DNA from: Rhodospirillales bacterium | Lineage (GTDB): Bacteria > Pseudomonadota > Alphaproteobacteria > Reyranellales > Reyranellaceae | Assembly (NCBI GenBank): GCA_016699855.1 | Contig: CP064988.1 | Span: forward strand, 1,240,001-1,304,000 | Length of the DNA: 64,000 nucleotides | Direction: 5' to 3' | Translations under genes and position numbers: made by a program | The notes under the pieces: generated by a model | Seen by the model: the letters and a program-made list of their open reading frames with translations, nothing else | Told to the model about the DNA's origin: nothing | Databases searched by the model: none | Shown here: one piece after another, positions 8,831 through 17,616 of the stretch | How the letters are laid out: every line of letters begins with the position of its first letter | Position numbering within the stretch: the first letter of the stretch is position 1

Positions 8831-10078
8831 ATGGACGACGTCGAGCGGGCGGCGGCGGCGGTGCGCGAGGACCGGCTGTGGTCCCGGCACGCCGATATGG
8901 CGAAGCTCGGCGGCACGCCCAAGGGCGGCGTCAACCGCCAGGCGCTGTCGGCCGAGGACGCCGCGGCGCGCAATCTGCTCATGGATTGGGCGAAGTCGCG
9001 TGGATTCGCGGTGTCGACCGACCCGATCGGCAACCTCTTCGTGCGCCGGCCGGGCACCGATCCCGCCGCCAAGCCCGTGTTGAGCGGCTCGCACATGGAC
9101 AGCCAGCCCACGGGCGGCCGGTTCGACGGCATGTATGGCGTGCTCGCGGCGTTCGAGGCGCTGGAGGCGCTGGAGGATTCCGGCGTGCGGACCAAACGCC
9201 CGGTCGAGGCGGTGGCCTGGACCAACGAGGAAGGCAGCCGCTTCCAGCCCGGCGCGATGGGCTCCGGCGTGTTCGCCGGCCACTACGAACTCGCGCCCAT
9301 GCTGGCGATGAAGGACTGGGACGGCGTCGCCTTGGCGGACGCGCTGCGCGAGACGTTGAAGGCCGCGCCGGCGCCGGCGCGCGCGCTGGGCTCGGCGCTG
9401 GACGGTTACGTCGAGGCGCATATCGAGCAGGGCCCGCGGCTGGAGGAGGCGCGGCGCACGATCGGCGTGGTCACCGGCATCCAGGGCAGCCGCCGCTACG
9501 TCGTGACCATCCTCGGCGAGGAGGCGCACGCCGGCACCACGCCGCGCGCCGCGCGCAAGGACGCCTTCGCCGCCGCCACCCGGATCGCCGCCGCGATGTA
9601 CGCCGCGACGACCGACGAGGCCGACGCGCTGCGCTTCACCATCGGCCGCGTCGAGGTGGCGCCGGGCTCGCCCAACACGGTGCCGGGCCGCGTCGTGTTC
9701 ACGATCGACATGCGCCATCCCGAGACCGCCGTCCTCGAGGCGCACGAGGCCAAGCTTCTGAGGATCGTCGAACGCGATGCCGCGCCGTGTCCGGCCACGA
9801 TCGAGCGCGTCACCGACGTGGCGCCGACGGTGTTCGATCCGGCCGTGATCGACCTCGTGCGCGCCGCCGCCGACCGGCTGGCGCTGCCGAACATGGACAT
9901 GCCGTCGGGCGCCGGCCACGACGCCATGCACATCGCCGGCCTGTGCCCGACCGGCATGATCTTCGTGCCGTGCGAACGCGGCATCAGCCACAACGAGATC
10001 GAGAACGCCGCCCCGGCCGACCTCGCCGCCGGCGCGCGCGTGCTGGTCGAGACCCTCGTGCGGCTCGCCAACCGCTGA
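8831..10078 (+). CDS. Zn-dependent M20 amidohydrolase (HyuC / allantoate amidohydrolase type)
   Basis: A 415-residue member of the M20 amidase group that includes N-carbamoyl-L-amino-acid hydrolase, beta-ureidopropionase and allantoate amidohydrolase. Metal-binding motifs are intact: GSHMDS (H88), GGRFDG (D99) and TNEEGSRF (E133-E134), with a later HIEQGPRLEE and PSGAGHDAMH. ATG at 8831 follows GGAGCGCGGGG. It is divergent from the PuuE-like gene, whose product (allantoate, if it is an allantoinase) could be its substrate. A second homologue lies at 33281-34537. The choice between a carbamoyl amino acid and allantoate as substrate is open. Confidence 0.85.
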   Translation: MDDVERAAAAVREDRLWSRHADMAKLGGTPKGGVNRQALSAEDAAARNLLMDWAKSRGFAVSTDPIGNLFVRRPGTDPAAKPVLSGSHMDSQPTGGRFDGMYGVLAAFEALEALEDSGVRTKRPVEAVAWTNEEGSRFQPGAMGSGVFAGHYELAPMLAMKDWDGVALADALRETLKAAPAPARALGSALDGYVEAHIEQGPRLEEARRTIGVVTGIQGSRRYVVTILGEEAHAGTTPRAARKDAFAAATRIAAAMYAATTDEADALRFTIGRVEVAPGSPNTVPGRVVFTIDMRHPETAVLEAHEAKLLRIVERDAAPCPATIERVTDVAPTVFDPAVIDLVRAAADRLALPNMDMPSGAGHDAMHIAGLCPTGMIFVPCERGISHNEIENAAPADLAAGARVLVETLVRLANR

Positions 10079-10101
10079 ACCGCCTTCCCGACGGAATCCC
10101 C

Positions 10102-11268
10102 ATGCCCGCCCTCGACAAGACGCTCGTCGCGATCCTCTCCGACCTGATCGCGATCCCCAGCCCCTTTCCGCCCGGCGAATCGGCGGCGATCTGCGCCTAC
10201 GCCGCCAAGCGGCTGAAGGCCTGCGGCTACAAGGTCGAGACGGTGCGCCGCAAGAAGGGCGTCGACAACGTCGTCGCCCGGCTGAGGGCGCGCGCCAAGG
10301 GGCCGAGCGTCGCGTTCAACGCCCATGTCGACACGGTCGGCGTCGGCGAGCGCGCCAACTGGAAGACCGATCCCTACCGCGCCGTGGTCAAGGGCGGGCT
10401 GGTGTACGGACTGGGCGCCGGCAACTGCAAGGGCAGCATGGCGGTGCAGCTCTGGCTGGCGGAGGAGATCGCCCGCCGCGGCGGACCGGCGCGCGGCGAG
10501 ATCGCCTTCACCTTCGTGGCCGACGAGGAGAATCTCGGTCCCGACGGCATGGATTTCCTGCGCGCCAGCGGCCGCGTGCGGCCCGACGCGCTGATCCTCG
10601 GCGCCCAGACCGAGAACAACCTGATCGTCGCGGAGCGCGGCGTGATGTGGGCGCGGATCACCACCAGGGGCCGCGCCGCGCACGCCGGCAACCCGGCCGC
10701 AGGCGACAACGCCATCCTGCGCATGATGCGGCTGGTCGGCGCGCTGCAGGCGCACTACGACAAGGCGCTGCGCACGCGCGTGTCGGGCGCGATGCGCTCG
10801 ACCGTCAACGTCGGCATGTTCCACGGCGGCCACAACACCAACGTCGTGCCCAGCGCCTGCGTGGTCGAGATCGACCGCCGCCTGCTGCCCGACGAGAAGG
10901 TGAAGGCGGCGTTCACCGAGCTGAAGCGCGTCGTCGACGCCGCCGGCGCGCGCGAGCCGAAGGGCAGCTACGCCGTCGAGTTCCTGACCGGCACCAACGG
11001 CTTCTTCGCGCCCGAGAACGGCCAGGCGGTCGGCGCCTTCGAGGCCGCGGTCCGCAAGCGGGAGAGGCGCGCGGTGAAATTCCTCAACGCCACCGGCGTC
11101 AGCGACGGCCGCTACTACGCCGACGACGGCATCGAGATCATCAATTTCGGCCCCGGCTCCGGCGCGCAAGGCCACGCCGCCAACGAGAGCGTGCCGATCA
11201 AGCAGATGGTCTCCGCCGCCCACATCCAGCTCGACGTCGTCGAGCGGCTGGTCGGCTTCGCCGGGTAG
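10102..11268 (+). CDS. M20 family metallopeptidase/deacylase (ArgE/DapE-like)
   Basis: A 388-residue M20 peptidase-family protein with FNAHVDTVG (metal His and Asp) and VADEENLGPDG (catalytic Glu region). The C-terminal motif is NFGPGSGAQGHAANE. Where ArgE and DapE have the metal-bridging Asp in the form x-D-M-K-G, this protein reads GAGNCKGSM, so an Asn occupies that place in my alignment by eye. The gene follows the amidohydrolase with a 23-base gap and is probably cotranscribed. It may deacylate an N-acyl amino acid or cleave a dipeptide. The substitution could signal altered metal use or a distinct subfamily. Confidence 0.8.
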   Translation: MPALDKTLVAILSDLIAIPSPFPPGESAAICAYAAKRLKACGYKVETVRRKKGVDNVVARLRARAKGPSVAFNAHVDTVGVGERANWKTDPYRAVVKGGLVYGLGAGNCKGSMAVQLWLAEEIARRGGPARGEIAFTFVADEENLGPDGMDFLRASGRVRPDALILGAQTENNLIVAERGVMWARITTRGRAAHAGNPAAGDNAILRMMRLVGALQAHYDKALRTRVSGAMRSTVNVGMFHGGHNTNVVPSACVVEIDRRLLPDEKVKAAFTELKRVVDAAGAREPKGSYAVEFLTGTNGFFAPENGQAVGAFEAAVRKRERRAVKFLNATGVSDGRYYADDGIEIINFGPGSGAQGHAANESVPIKQMVSAAHIQLDVVERLVGFAG

Positions 11269-11317
11269 GACGCCGGCCGCAGCGCGCCGCCGGCATGAAC
11301 GCGCCCCGGCCCTGGCC

Positions 11318-11441
11318 GTCATCCCGAGCGTAGCGGGGGATCTTGAGGCGGCAGAAGGATCCCTCGCTGCGCTCGGGATGGCAGCGAGCGACGACAAGAC
11401 CCGCCGCGGGCGCCGTCGCCGCCGCGCTCCCGATGACGGCA
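11318..11441. repeat. REP-like palindromic intergenic repeat
   Basis: Between two convergent genes lies an inverted repeat. GTCATCCCGAGCGTAGCGGG at about 11319-11338 is answered by GATCCCTCGCTGCGCTCGGGATGG at about 11358-11381, with a short loop. A third related arm, GCGCTCCCGATGACGG, lies at about 11424-11439. The core 'TCATCCCGAGCG...AGCG' is the familiar form of dispersed palindromic repeats in proteobacterial intergenic regions. It could form a long hairpin and act as a bidirectional transcription stop or 3' stabiliser. Only this copy is seen in the window. Confidence 0.75.
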
Positions 11442-11475
11442 GGCCCTTCGCCTTGGTCGCGGCGCGTCCGGAGGA

Positions 11476-13137
11476 CTACGCCGTCTTCTGGGCCACCAGG
11501 CCGCGCGCCTTGATCTCCTCGTCGCGGATGACGAATTTCTGCACCTTGCCGGTGATCGTCATCGGGAACTCGTCGACGAAGCGGATGTAGCGCGGGATCT
11601 TGTAGTGGGCGATCTGGCCCTTGCAGAAGGCGCGGACCTCCTCCTCGTCGGCGGACTCGCCGGGACGCAGCTTGATCCAGGCGCAGATCTCCTCGCCGTA
11701 GCGCGGATCGGGCACCCCCACGACCTGCACGTCCTGCACCTTGGGATGGCGGTACAGGAACTCCTCGATCTCGCGCGGATACACGTTCTCGCCGCCCCTG
11801 ATGACCATGTCCTTGAGCCGGCCGACGATGTTGACGTATCCGGCGTCGTCCATCACCGCGAGGTCGCCGGTGTGCATCCAGCCGGCGGAATCGACGGCCT
11901 CCGCCGTCTTCTCCGGGTCGTTCCAGTAGCCGGTCATCACCGAGTAGCCGCGGGTGCAGAACTCGCCGGTGACGCCGCGCGGCGCGATCCGTCCGTCGGC
12001 GTCGACGATCTTGATCTCGATGTGCGGCAGCACGCGGCCGACGGTGGACACGCGCCGCTCCAGCGGATCGTCGGTCGCGCACTGCGTCGACACCGGCGAG
12101 GTCTCGGTCATGCCGTAGGCGATCGTCACCTCGTTCATGTTCATGCGGCCCTGCACGCGCTTCATGACCTCGATCGGGCACGGCGAGCCGGCCATGATGC
12201 CGGTGCGCAGCGAGGAGAGGTCGAACTCCTCGAACCGGGGATGGTCGAGCTGGGCGATGAACATGGTCGGCACGCCGTAGAGCGCGGTGCAGCGCTCCTC
12301 GGCGCAGGCCCGCAACGTCTCCAGCGGGTCGAACGCCTCGGCGGGATAGACCATCGCCGCGCCGTGCGTGAGGCAGCCGAGATTGCCCATCACCATGCCG
12401 AAGCAGTGGTAGAGCGGCACGGGGATGCAGAGCTTGTCCTCGTGCGTCAGCTTCAGGCCGGCGCCGACGAACAGGCCGTTGTTGAGGATGTTGTGGTGGC
12501 TGAGCGTCGCGCCCTTGGGAAAGCCGGTCGTTCCCGAGGTGAACTGGATGTTGATGGGATCGTCGAACTGCAGCGTCGGGGCCGTCTCGGCCAGCCGCGT
12601 CCGCTCGGCCGCGCCGCCGGCCGTGGCGACGTCGTCGAAATTGAGCATTCCCGGCGTCCGCTCGGCGCCCAGGCGCACGACGTGGCGCAGCAGCGGCAGC
12701 TTGCCGGCCTTCACGAGGTCCTCGACGATCTCGAGGTAGTTCGAGGTCTTCAGCGCCGGCGCCAGGATCAGCGCCGCGCAGCCGACCTTGTTCAGGGCGT
12801 ACTCGACCTCGGCGCGGCGGTAGGCGGGGTTGATGTTCACCAGCACCAGCCCGGCCTTGGCGGTGGCGAACTGGGTCAAGGTCCATTCCGAATTGTTGGG
12901 CGACCAAATGCCGACCCGTTCGCCGCGCTCCAGCCCCAGCGACAGCAGCCCGGCCGCCAGCGCGTCGACGCGGCGGCCCAGTTCGCCCCAGCTCCAGCGC
13001 ACGTTCTGATGGCGCACCACCAGCGCCTCGCGGTCGTGCAACGCCATGACCTGGCGGTCGAAGAACGCGCCGATGGTCTCGCCGATCAGCGGCGTGGTCG
13101 AGACGCCGTGGTCGTAGGACGGGGCCGGTTGGTTCAT
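11476..13137 (-). CDS. Fatty-acid/acyl-CoA synthetase (AMP-binding)
   Basis: A 553-residue ANL-superfamily ligase. It shows TSGTTGFPKGA at residues 200-210, the AYGMTETSP motif, MHTGDLAVMDDAGY, GRLKDMVIRGGENVYPRE and the catalytic-lysine end TITGKVQKF. This pattern fits the medium/long-chain fatty-acyl-CoA synthetase branch (AcsF/FadD-like), which makes acyl-CoA for beta-oxidation. No beta-oxidation genes are adjacent. The start at 13135-13137 is divergent from the MetE-like gene across 80 bases, which must hold both promoters. Confidence 0.9.
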   Translation of the reverse strand: MNQPAPSYDHGVSTTPLIGETIGAFFDRQVMALHDREALVVRHQNVRWSWGELGRRVDALAAGLLSLGLERGERVGIWSPNNSEWTLTQFATAKAGLVLVNINPAYRRAEVEYALNKVGCAALILAPALKTSNYLEIVEDLVKAGKLPLLRHVVRLGAERTPGMLNFDDVATAGGAAERTRLAETAPTLQFDDPINIQFTSGTTGFPKGATLSHHNILNNGLFVGAGLKLTHEDKLCIPVPLYHCFGMVMGNLGCLTHGAAMVYPAEAFDPLETLRACAEERCTALYGVPTMFIAQLDHPRFEEFDLSSLRTGIMAGSPCPIEVMKRVQGRMNMNEVTIAYGMTETSPVSTQCATDDPLERRVSTVGRVLPHIEIKIVDADGRIAPRGVTGEFCTRGYSVMTGYWNDPEKTAEAVDSAGWMHTGDLAVMDDAGYVNIVGRLKDMVIRGGENVYPREIEEFLYRHPKVQDVQVVGVPDPRYGEEICAWIKLRPGESADEEEVRAFCKGQIAHYKIPRYIRFVDEFPMTITGKVQKFVIRDEEIKARGLVAQKTA

Positions 13138-13217
13138 GGACGCCTCTCCGCTGCGTTGGCGCGTTTCGGCGGGGATGATAGCGTCGCCGCCGTCCCGCGC
13201 CAGAGAGGAAGCGACCC

Positions 13218-14336
13218 ATGGAAAAGGCCCGCCAACCCGGACGGCCGCCGGTGCGCGCCGACCATGTCGGCAGCCTGCTGCGGCCGGCCGCGCTCCGGAA
13301 GGCGTTCCGCGACCGCGCCTCGGGCGCGATCGACGCCGCGACCTTCGGCGCCATCCAGGACGACGCCATCCGCGCCATCGTGCGCTTCCAGGAGGAGGTC
13401 GGCCTGGGCGTGGTCAACGACGGCGAATTCCGCCGCGGGTCCTACTGGGGCCGCTTCGTCGAGCTGACCGAGGGTCTGGGCGTCGCCGAGTCGCGCTTCC
13501 GCTTCCGCGACGACGGCGGCGCGGAGAGCGATTTCACCGCCCCGGCCGTGACCGCCCGCGTACGTCGCGCCGCCGCGATCGCCGCCGACGAGGTCCGGTT
13601 CGTCCGCCCGCTGACCGACAGGATCGTCAAGGCGACGCTGCCGGCGCCGTCGACCATGCACTTCTGGCGCGGCAGCGCCTACGCCGCGCCCGGCCTCTAC
13701 GGCGATCCCGCCGCGTTCTTCGCCGATCTCGCCGCCGTCTACCGCGCGGAGATCGCGGCCCTGGTCGCGGCCGGCGCGGACTACGTGCAGTTCGACGAGG
13801 TCGCGATCGCCATGCTGTGCGACCCTGCCGTGCGGGCCATGGTCGCCGCCGACGGGCTCGACCCAGATGGACTGGTCGACCTCTACATCGACGCGATCAA
13901 CGCCGCGCTGGAAGGTGCGCCGGACTCGGCCGTCTACGCGCTGCACCTCTGCCGCGGCAACCACAAGGGCCAGCATCTCGCGGCCGGCGCCTACGATCCG
14001 GTGGCCGAGCGGCTGTTCCAGCGCGCCGGGGTCAACCACTTCCTGCTGGAGTACGACACGCCCCGGGCCGGCGACTTCGCCGCCCTGCGATTCGTGCCGC
14101 GGCACCGCGGCGTCGTGCTGGGCGTGGTCAGCTCGAAAGTCGCTGCGCCGGAGCCGCTCGACCGGCTGCGCCACCGCGTCGACGAGGCGGCGCGCCACGT
14201 CGATCTCGACCGCCTCGCGATCAGCCCGCAATGCGGCTTCGCCAGCACCGTCGGCGGCAACCCCGTGACCGACGCCGACATGCGCGCCAAGCTATCCCTG
14301 TGCGTCGAGGCCGCCGACGTGATCTGGGACGGCTGA
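13218..14336 (+). CDS. Cobalamin-independent methionine synthase-like (MetE C-terminal type) protein
   Basis: A 372-residue stand-alone barrel related to the C-terminal domain of MetE. The zinc-ligand set is complete: H243 and C245 in LHLCRGNHKG, E278 in LLEYDTPRAGD and C339 in SPQCGFAST; QFDEVAIAM lies near residue 191. The MetE N-terminal folate domain is missing, so it is not a standard MetE. Relatives include archaeal-type methionine synthases and alkyl-thiol transferases such as epoxyalkane:coenzyme M transferase. A thiol or alkyl transfer chemistry is likely; the substrate is unknown. GAGAGGAAGCGACCC gives a good ribosome-binding site before the ATG. Confidence 0.85.
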   Translation: MEKARQPGRPPVRADHVGSLLRPAALRKAFRDRASGAIDAATFGAIQDDAIRAIVRFQEEVGLGVVNDGEFRRGSYWGRFVELTEGLGVAESRFRFRDDGGAESDFTAPAVTARVRRAAAIAADEVRFVRPLTDRIVKATLPAPSTMHFWRGSAYAAPGLYGDPAAFFADLAAVYRAEIAALVAAGADYVQFDEVAIAMLCDPAVRAMVAADGLDPDGLVDLYIDAINAALEGAPDSAVYALHLCRGNHKGQHLAAGAYDPVAERLFQRAGVNHFLLEYDTPRAGDFAALRFVPRHRGVVLGVVSSKVAAPEPLDRLRHRVDEAARHVDLDRLAISPQCGFASTVGGNPVTDADMRAKLSLCVEAADVIWDG

Positions 14337-14583
14337 TCCGGCGCGGCGCGACCGAGAGGACAGCCGCCAAGAACGGCGCGATCGTCAACGCCGCGACGGT
14401 GCACAGCGGCACCGCGCTGGTCGGGTTCGGCGGCAGTGCGCCGTGCCAGCCGGCCATCCGTTCCCGCAGCGCGTAGGCCCTGCAGAACCGCCATCGCCGC
14501 GTAGAGCAGACGCGCGAGGTCGAGCAAGACGGCAATCCCCAGGGAATGGCGCCGGAACCGGCCGGGGCTGCCATCGCGGCCGC

Positions 14584-15060
14584 CTACCGCGCGAGCGGCA
14601 GGGCCGTGCCCTGCTTCACCGGCCGCAGCGCGAAGGAGCTACGGATCTGGGCGATGCCCGGGATCTTGGTGAAATCCATGACGAAGCGCTCGTAGGCCTC
14701 GAGGTCGGGCACGACCACGCGCAGCAGGTAGTCGCTGTCGCCCGTCATCAGGTAGCACTCCATCACCTCGGGCCGCTGACGCACGGCCTTCTCGAATCGT
14801 TGCAGCGCGCTCTCGACCTGCGTGGTCAACGAGACGCTGACGAACACGTTGACCGACAGGCCGACCGCCTTGGCGTCGACCAGCGCGGTGTAGCCGCGCA
14901 CGACGCCGGACTCCTCCAGCGCCTTGACGCGCCGCCAGCACGGCGACGCCGACAGCCCGACACGGTCGGCGAGGTCGGCGTTGCTCAGCCGGCCGTCGCG
15001 CTGGAGTTGGTCGAGGATCCGGTGGTCTATGTCGTCGAGCATGCTCCTAGGGTCGATCAT
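14584..15060 (-). CDS. Lrp/AsnC family transcriptional regulator
   Basis: An Lrp-type regulator with an N-terminal winged helix-turn-helix (MLDDIDHRILDQLQRDGRLS, then SASPCWRRVKALEESGV) and a C-terminal RAM ligand-binding domain (YLMTGDSDYLLRVVVPDLEAYE). Starts are possible at 15060 or 15042; the latter has AGGAG only one base away, so 15060 is preferred, weakly. It is transcribed away from the AceE-like gene across about 120 bases. As with many local Lrp members, it most likely senses an amino acid or 2-oxo acid and controls that divergent neighbour. Confidence 0.9.
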   Translation of the reverse strand: MIDPRSMLDDIDHRILDQLQRDGRLSNADLADRVGLSASPCWRRVKALEESGVVRGYTALVDAKAVGLSVNVFVSVSLTTQVESALQRFEKAVRQRPEVMECYLMTGDSDYLLRVVVPDLEAYERFVMDFTKIPGIAQIRSSFALRPVKQGTALPLAR

Positions 15061-15183
15061 TGCCGAAGAATAGTCGATTTGGGTTGGATTATCCACATGG
15101 CGGGGATATCCCGATCAAAACGCAAGGATTTGCCCCGGCCGGCGGGCGTAGTTTCACCCGCGTAGGCGCTCCGGAGTTCCGCC
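15061..15183. promoter_or_regulatory. Divergent promoter/operator region between lrp-like and AceE-like genes
   Basis: This short intergenic segment is clearly richer in A and T (GCCGAAGAATAGTCGATTTG, GGTTGGATTATCC, CCCGATCAAAACGCAAGGAT) than the surrounding DNA of about 70 % GC. It must carry promoters for both divergent genes and is the natural binding place for the Lrp-type protein. No exact -35/-10 pair or symmetric operator is assigned with confidence. Confidence 0.45.
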
Positions 15184-17568
15184 ATGCCCGATTCCCTGAC
15201 CCCGTCGCACGCCCCGGCCACGACCTCGCGCGATGGTGGCGCCCGCCTGCGGCTGCTGCGCGAGCTCGAGCGCAAGGTGCTGTGGCTGTCGGCGTGGACC
15301 ATCCACCACGCCAACCACGTCAGGCCCAACCGCGACGGGTTGAAAGTCGGCGGCCACCAGGCGTCGTGCGCCTCGCTGGCGACGATCATGACGGCGCTGT
15401 ACTTCGCCGTGCTGCGGCCGGAGGACCGCGTCGCGGTCAAACCGCACGCCTCGCCGGTGTTCCACGCCATCCAGTACCTGTTCGGCCGCCAGACGCGGGA
15501 CAAGCTGGAGCGTTTCCGCGCGCTGGGCGGCGCGCAATCCTACCCGTCGCGCACCAAGGACACAGACGACGTCGATTTCTCGACCGGCTCGGTCGGGCTG
15601 GGCGTCGCGATGACGCTGTTCTCCTCGATCGTGCAGGACTACGTGCGGCTCAAGCGCCTGGCGCCGGAGCGTCCGGTCGGCCGCATGGTGGCGCTGGTCG
15701 GCGACGCCGAGCTCGACGAGGGCAACGTCTTCGAGGCGCTGCTCGAGGGCTGGAAGCACGACGTGCGGAACCTCTGGTGGGTGATCGACTACAACCGCCA
15801 GAGCCTCGACTCCGTCGTCAACGACCGCCTGTTCGGCCGCGTCGCGGAGATGTTCGAGCTGGTCGGTTGGCGCGTGGTGACGCTGAAGTACGGCAAGAAG
15901 CTGGAGGCGGCCTTCGCCGGCCCCGACGGTGGCGAGCTGCGGCGCTGGATCGACGAATGCCCGAACTCCCTGTACTCCGCGCTGGTCTACAGGGGCGGCG
16001 CGGCGTGGCGCGAGGCGCTGACCCGCGATCTCAACCGCTTCCCCGGCGTGCGCCGCATCCTCGACACGCACGACGACGCGGCGCTGCACGCGCTGATGAC
16101 CAACCTCGCCGGCCTCGACATGCAGGCCGTGCTCGACGCCTTCGAATCCGTCGTCGACGACACGCCGACCTGCTTCATCGCCTACACGATCAAGGGCCAC
16201 GGCCTGCCCTTCGCCGGCCACAAGGACAACCACGCCGGTCTGATGAACGTCGAGCAGATGTCGGAGTGGCGCGCCCGCATGGGCGTGCCCGACGGCGCGG
16301 AGTGGGAGCCCTTCGCCGGTCTCGGCGCGAACCCGGCCGAGCTGCGGGCGTTCATCGACGCCGCGCCGTTCGCCGACCGCCGGACGCGTCGGTTGACGGC
16401 GCCGGTCGTGCCGGTGCCGGCGACGCTGGCGTTGGCGAAGGACCGCCGCACCAGCACCCAGGCCGCGTTCGGCCGCGTCCTCGACGAGATCGCCGCCACC
16501 GGCGGGACGCTGGCCGAGCGCATCGTCACGACCTCGCCGGACGTCACGGTGTCCACCAATCTCGGCGGCTGGGTGAACCGCAAGGGCCTGTTCGCGCACA
16601 CCCCGGCCGAGGACGTGTTCCGCGAGCTGAAGGTGGTGTCGGCGCAGCGCTGGAGCCTCGATCCCAAGGGCCAGCACATCGAGCTGGGCATCGCCGAGAA
16701 CAACCTGTTCCTGCAGCTCGCGGCGCTGGGACTGGCGCACGAGCTGTTCGGCGCCCGCCTGCTGCCGATCGGCACGCTGTACGATCCGTTCGTGGCCCGC
16801 GGCCTCGACGCCTTGAACTACGCCTGCTACCAGGGCGCCCGCTTCATCCTCGTCGCGACGCCGTCGGGCGTGACCCTGGCGCCGGAGGGCGGCGCGCACC
16901 AATCCGTGTCGTCACCGCTGATCGGGATCGGCCAGCCGGGATTGCTGTCCTACGAGCCGGCCTACGCCGACGAGGTCGCCACCATCCTGCGGTTCGGCCT
17001 CGAGCACATCCAGACTCCCGACGGTCGCTCGCTCTATCTGCGCCTCTCCACGCGTCCCCTCGACCAGCCCGAGCGCGAGATGGCGCCGGACCTCGCGCAG
17101 CGTGTCGTCGAAGGCGGCTACTGGCTGCGGCCGCCGGCGCCCGGCGCCGAGATCGCCATCGTCGCCATGGGCGCGGTCGTGCCGGAAGCGCTGGCCGCGT
17201 GGGAGACGGTGTCGCGCGACTTCGCCGGCGCGGGTCTGCTGGCGATCACCTCGCCCGACCGGCTGCACGCCGACTGGATCGCCAGCCGACGCGCGCGGCG
17301 GACGGCGACGGCCCGCGCCGGCGCCGCGCTGAGCCCGGTCGAGCGCCTGATGGCGCCGCTTGGCGCCAATGCGCGTCTGGTCACGATCCTCGACGGCCAC
17401 CCGCTGGCGCTGTCGTGGCTCGGCGGCGTCGGCCCGCACCGCGTCGTGCCGCTCGGCGTCGAGGGCTTCGGCCAGTCCGGCGACATCCCCGACCTCTACG
17501 CCGCGCTGCGGCTCGACCCCGCCGCGATCGTCGACGCCGTGGCGCAGGCCGTCGCCGAGACGTGGTGA
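15184..17568 (+). CDS. Thiamine-diphosphate enzyme, AceE/transketolase-like (orphan 2-oxo acid dehydrogenase E1?)
   Basis: A 794-residue ThDP-dependent enzyme in the homodimeric E1/transketolase superfamily. The cofactor motif GDAELDEGN is at residues 173-181 with the closing Asn at 204 (IDYNRQSLD). An N-terminal GLKVGGHQASCASLATIMTA and FSTGSVGLGVAMT resemble AceE, and the pyrimidine-binding domain (ELGIAENNLF, ARGLDALNYACYQ) and C-terminal transketolase domain follow. It is about 90 residues shorter than typical AceE, and no E2 or E3 gene is adjacent. Its substrate is therefore uncertain: pyruvate, another 2-oxo acid, or a ketose. The divergent Lrp-type gene points to amino-acid-linked control. 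Confidence 0.8.
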   Translation: MPDSLTPSHAPATTSRDGGARLRLLRELERKVLWLSAWTIHHANHVRPNRDGLKVGGHQASCASLATIMTALYFAVLRPEDRVAVKPHASPVFHAIQYLFGRQTRDKLERFRALGGAQSYPSRTKDTDDVDFSTGSVGLGVAMTLFSSIVQDYVRLKRLAPERPVGRMVALVGDAELDEGNVFEALLEGWKHDVRNLWWVIDYNRQSLDSVVNDRLFGRVAEMFELVGWRVVTLKYGKKLEAAFAGPDGGELRRWIDECPNSLYSALVYRGGAAWREALTRDLNRFPGVRRILDTHDDAALHALMTNLAGLDMQAVLDAFESVVDDTPTCFIAYTIKGHGLPFAGHKDNHAGLMNVEQMSEWRARMGVPDGAEWEPFAGLGANPAELRAFIDAAPFADRRTRRLTAPVVPVPATLALAKDRRTSTQAAFGRVLDEIAATGGTLAERIVTTSPDVTVSTNLGGWVNRKGLFAHTPAEDVFRELKVVSAQRWSLDPKGQHIELGIAENNLFLQLAALGLAHELFGARLLPIGTLYDPFVARGLDALNYACYQGARFILVATPSGVTLAPEGGAHQSVSSPLIGIGQPGLLSYEPAYADEVATILRFGLEHIQTPDGRSLYLRLSTRPLDQPEREMAPDLAQRVVEGGYWLRPPAPGAEIAIVAMGAVVPEALAAWETVSRDFAGAGLLAITSPDRLHADWIASRRARRTATARAGAALSPVERLMAPLGANARLVTILDGHPLALSWLGGVGPHRVVPLGVEGFGQSGDIPDLYAALRLDPAAIVDAVAQAVAETW

Positions 17569-17616
17569 CCGCCGCCGCCGCTTGACCTGCGGGCGCGATG
17601 GCCCGATTTTCGCGGC

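Noticed and set aside
7840..10101. Upstream extension of the M20 gene at 10102 as one very long protein
   Set aside because: The frame stays open, but the upstream part is antisense or out of frame to clear genes (PuuE-like and the HyuC-type hydrolase). Only the part from the ATG at 10102 has family motifs.
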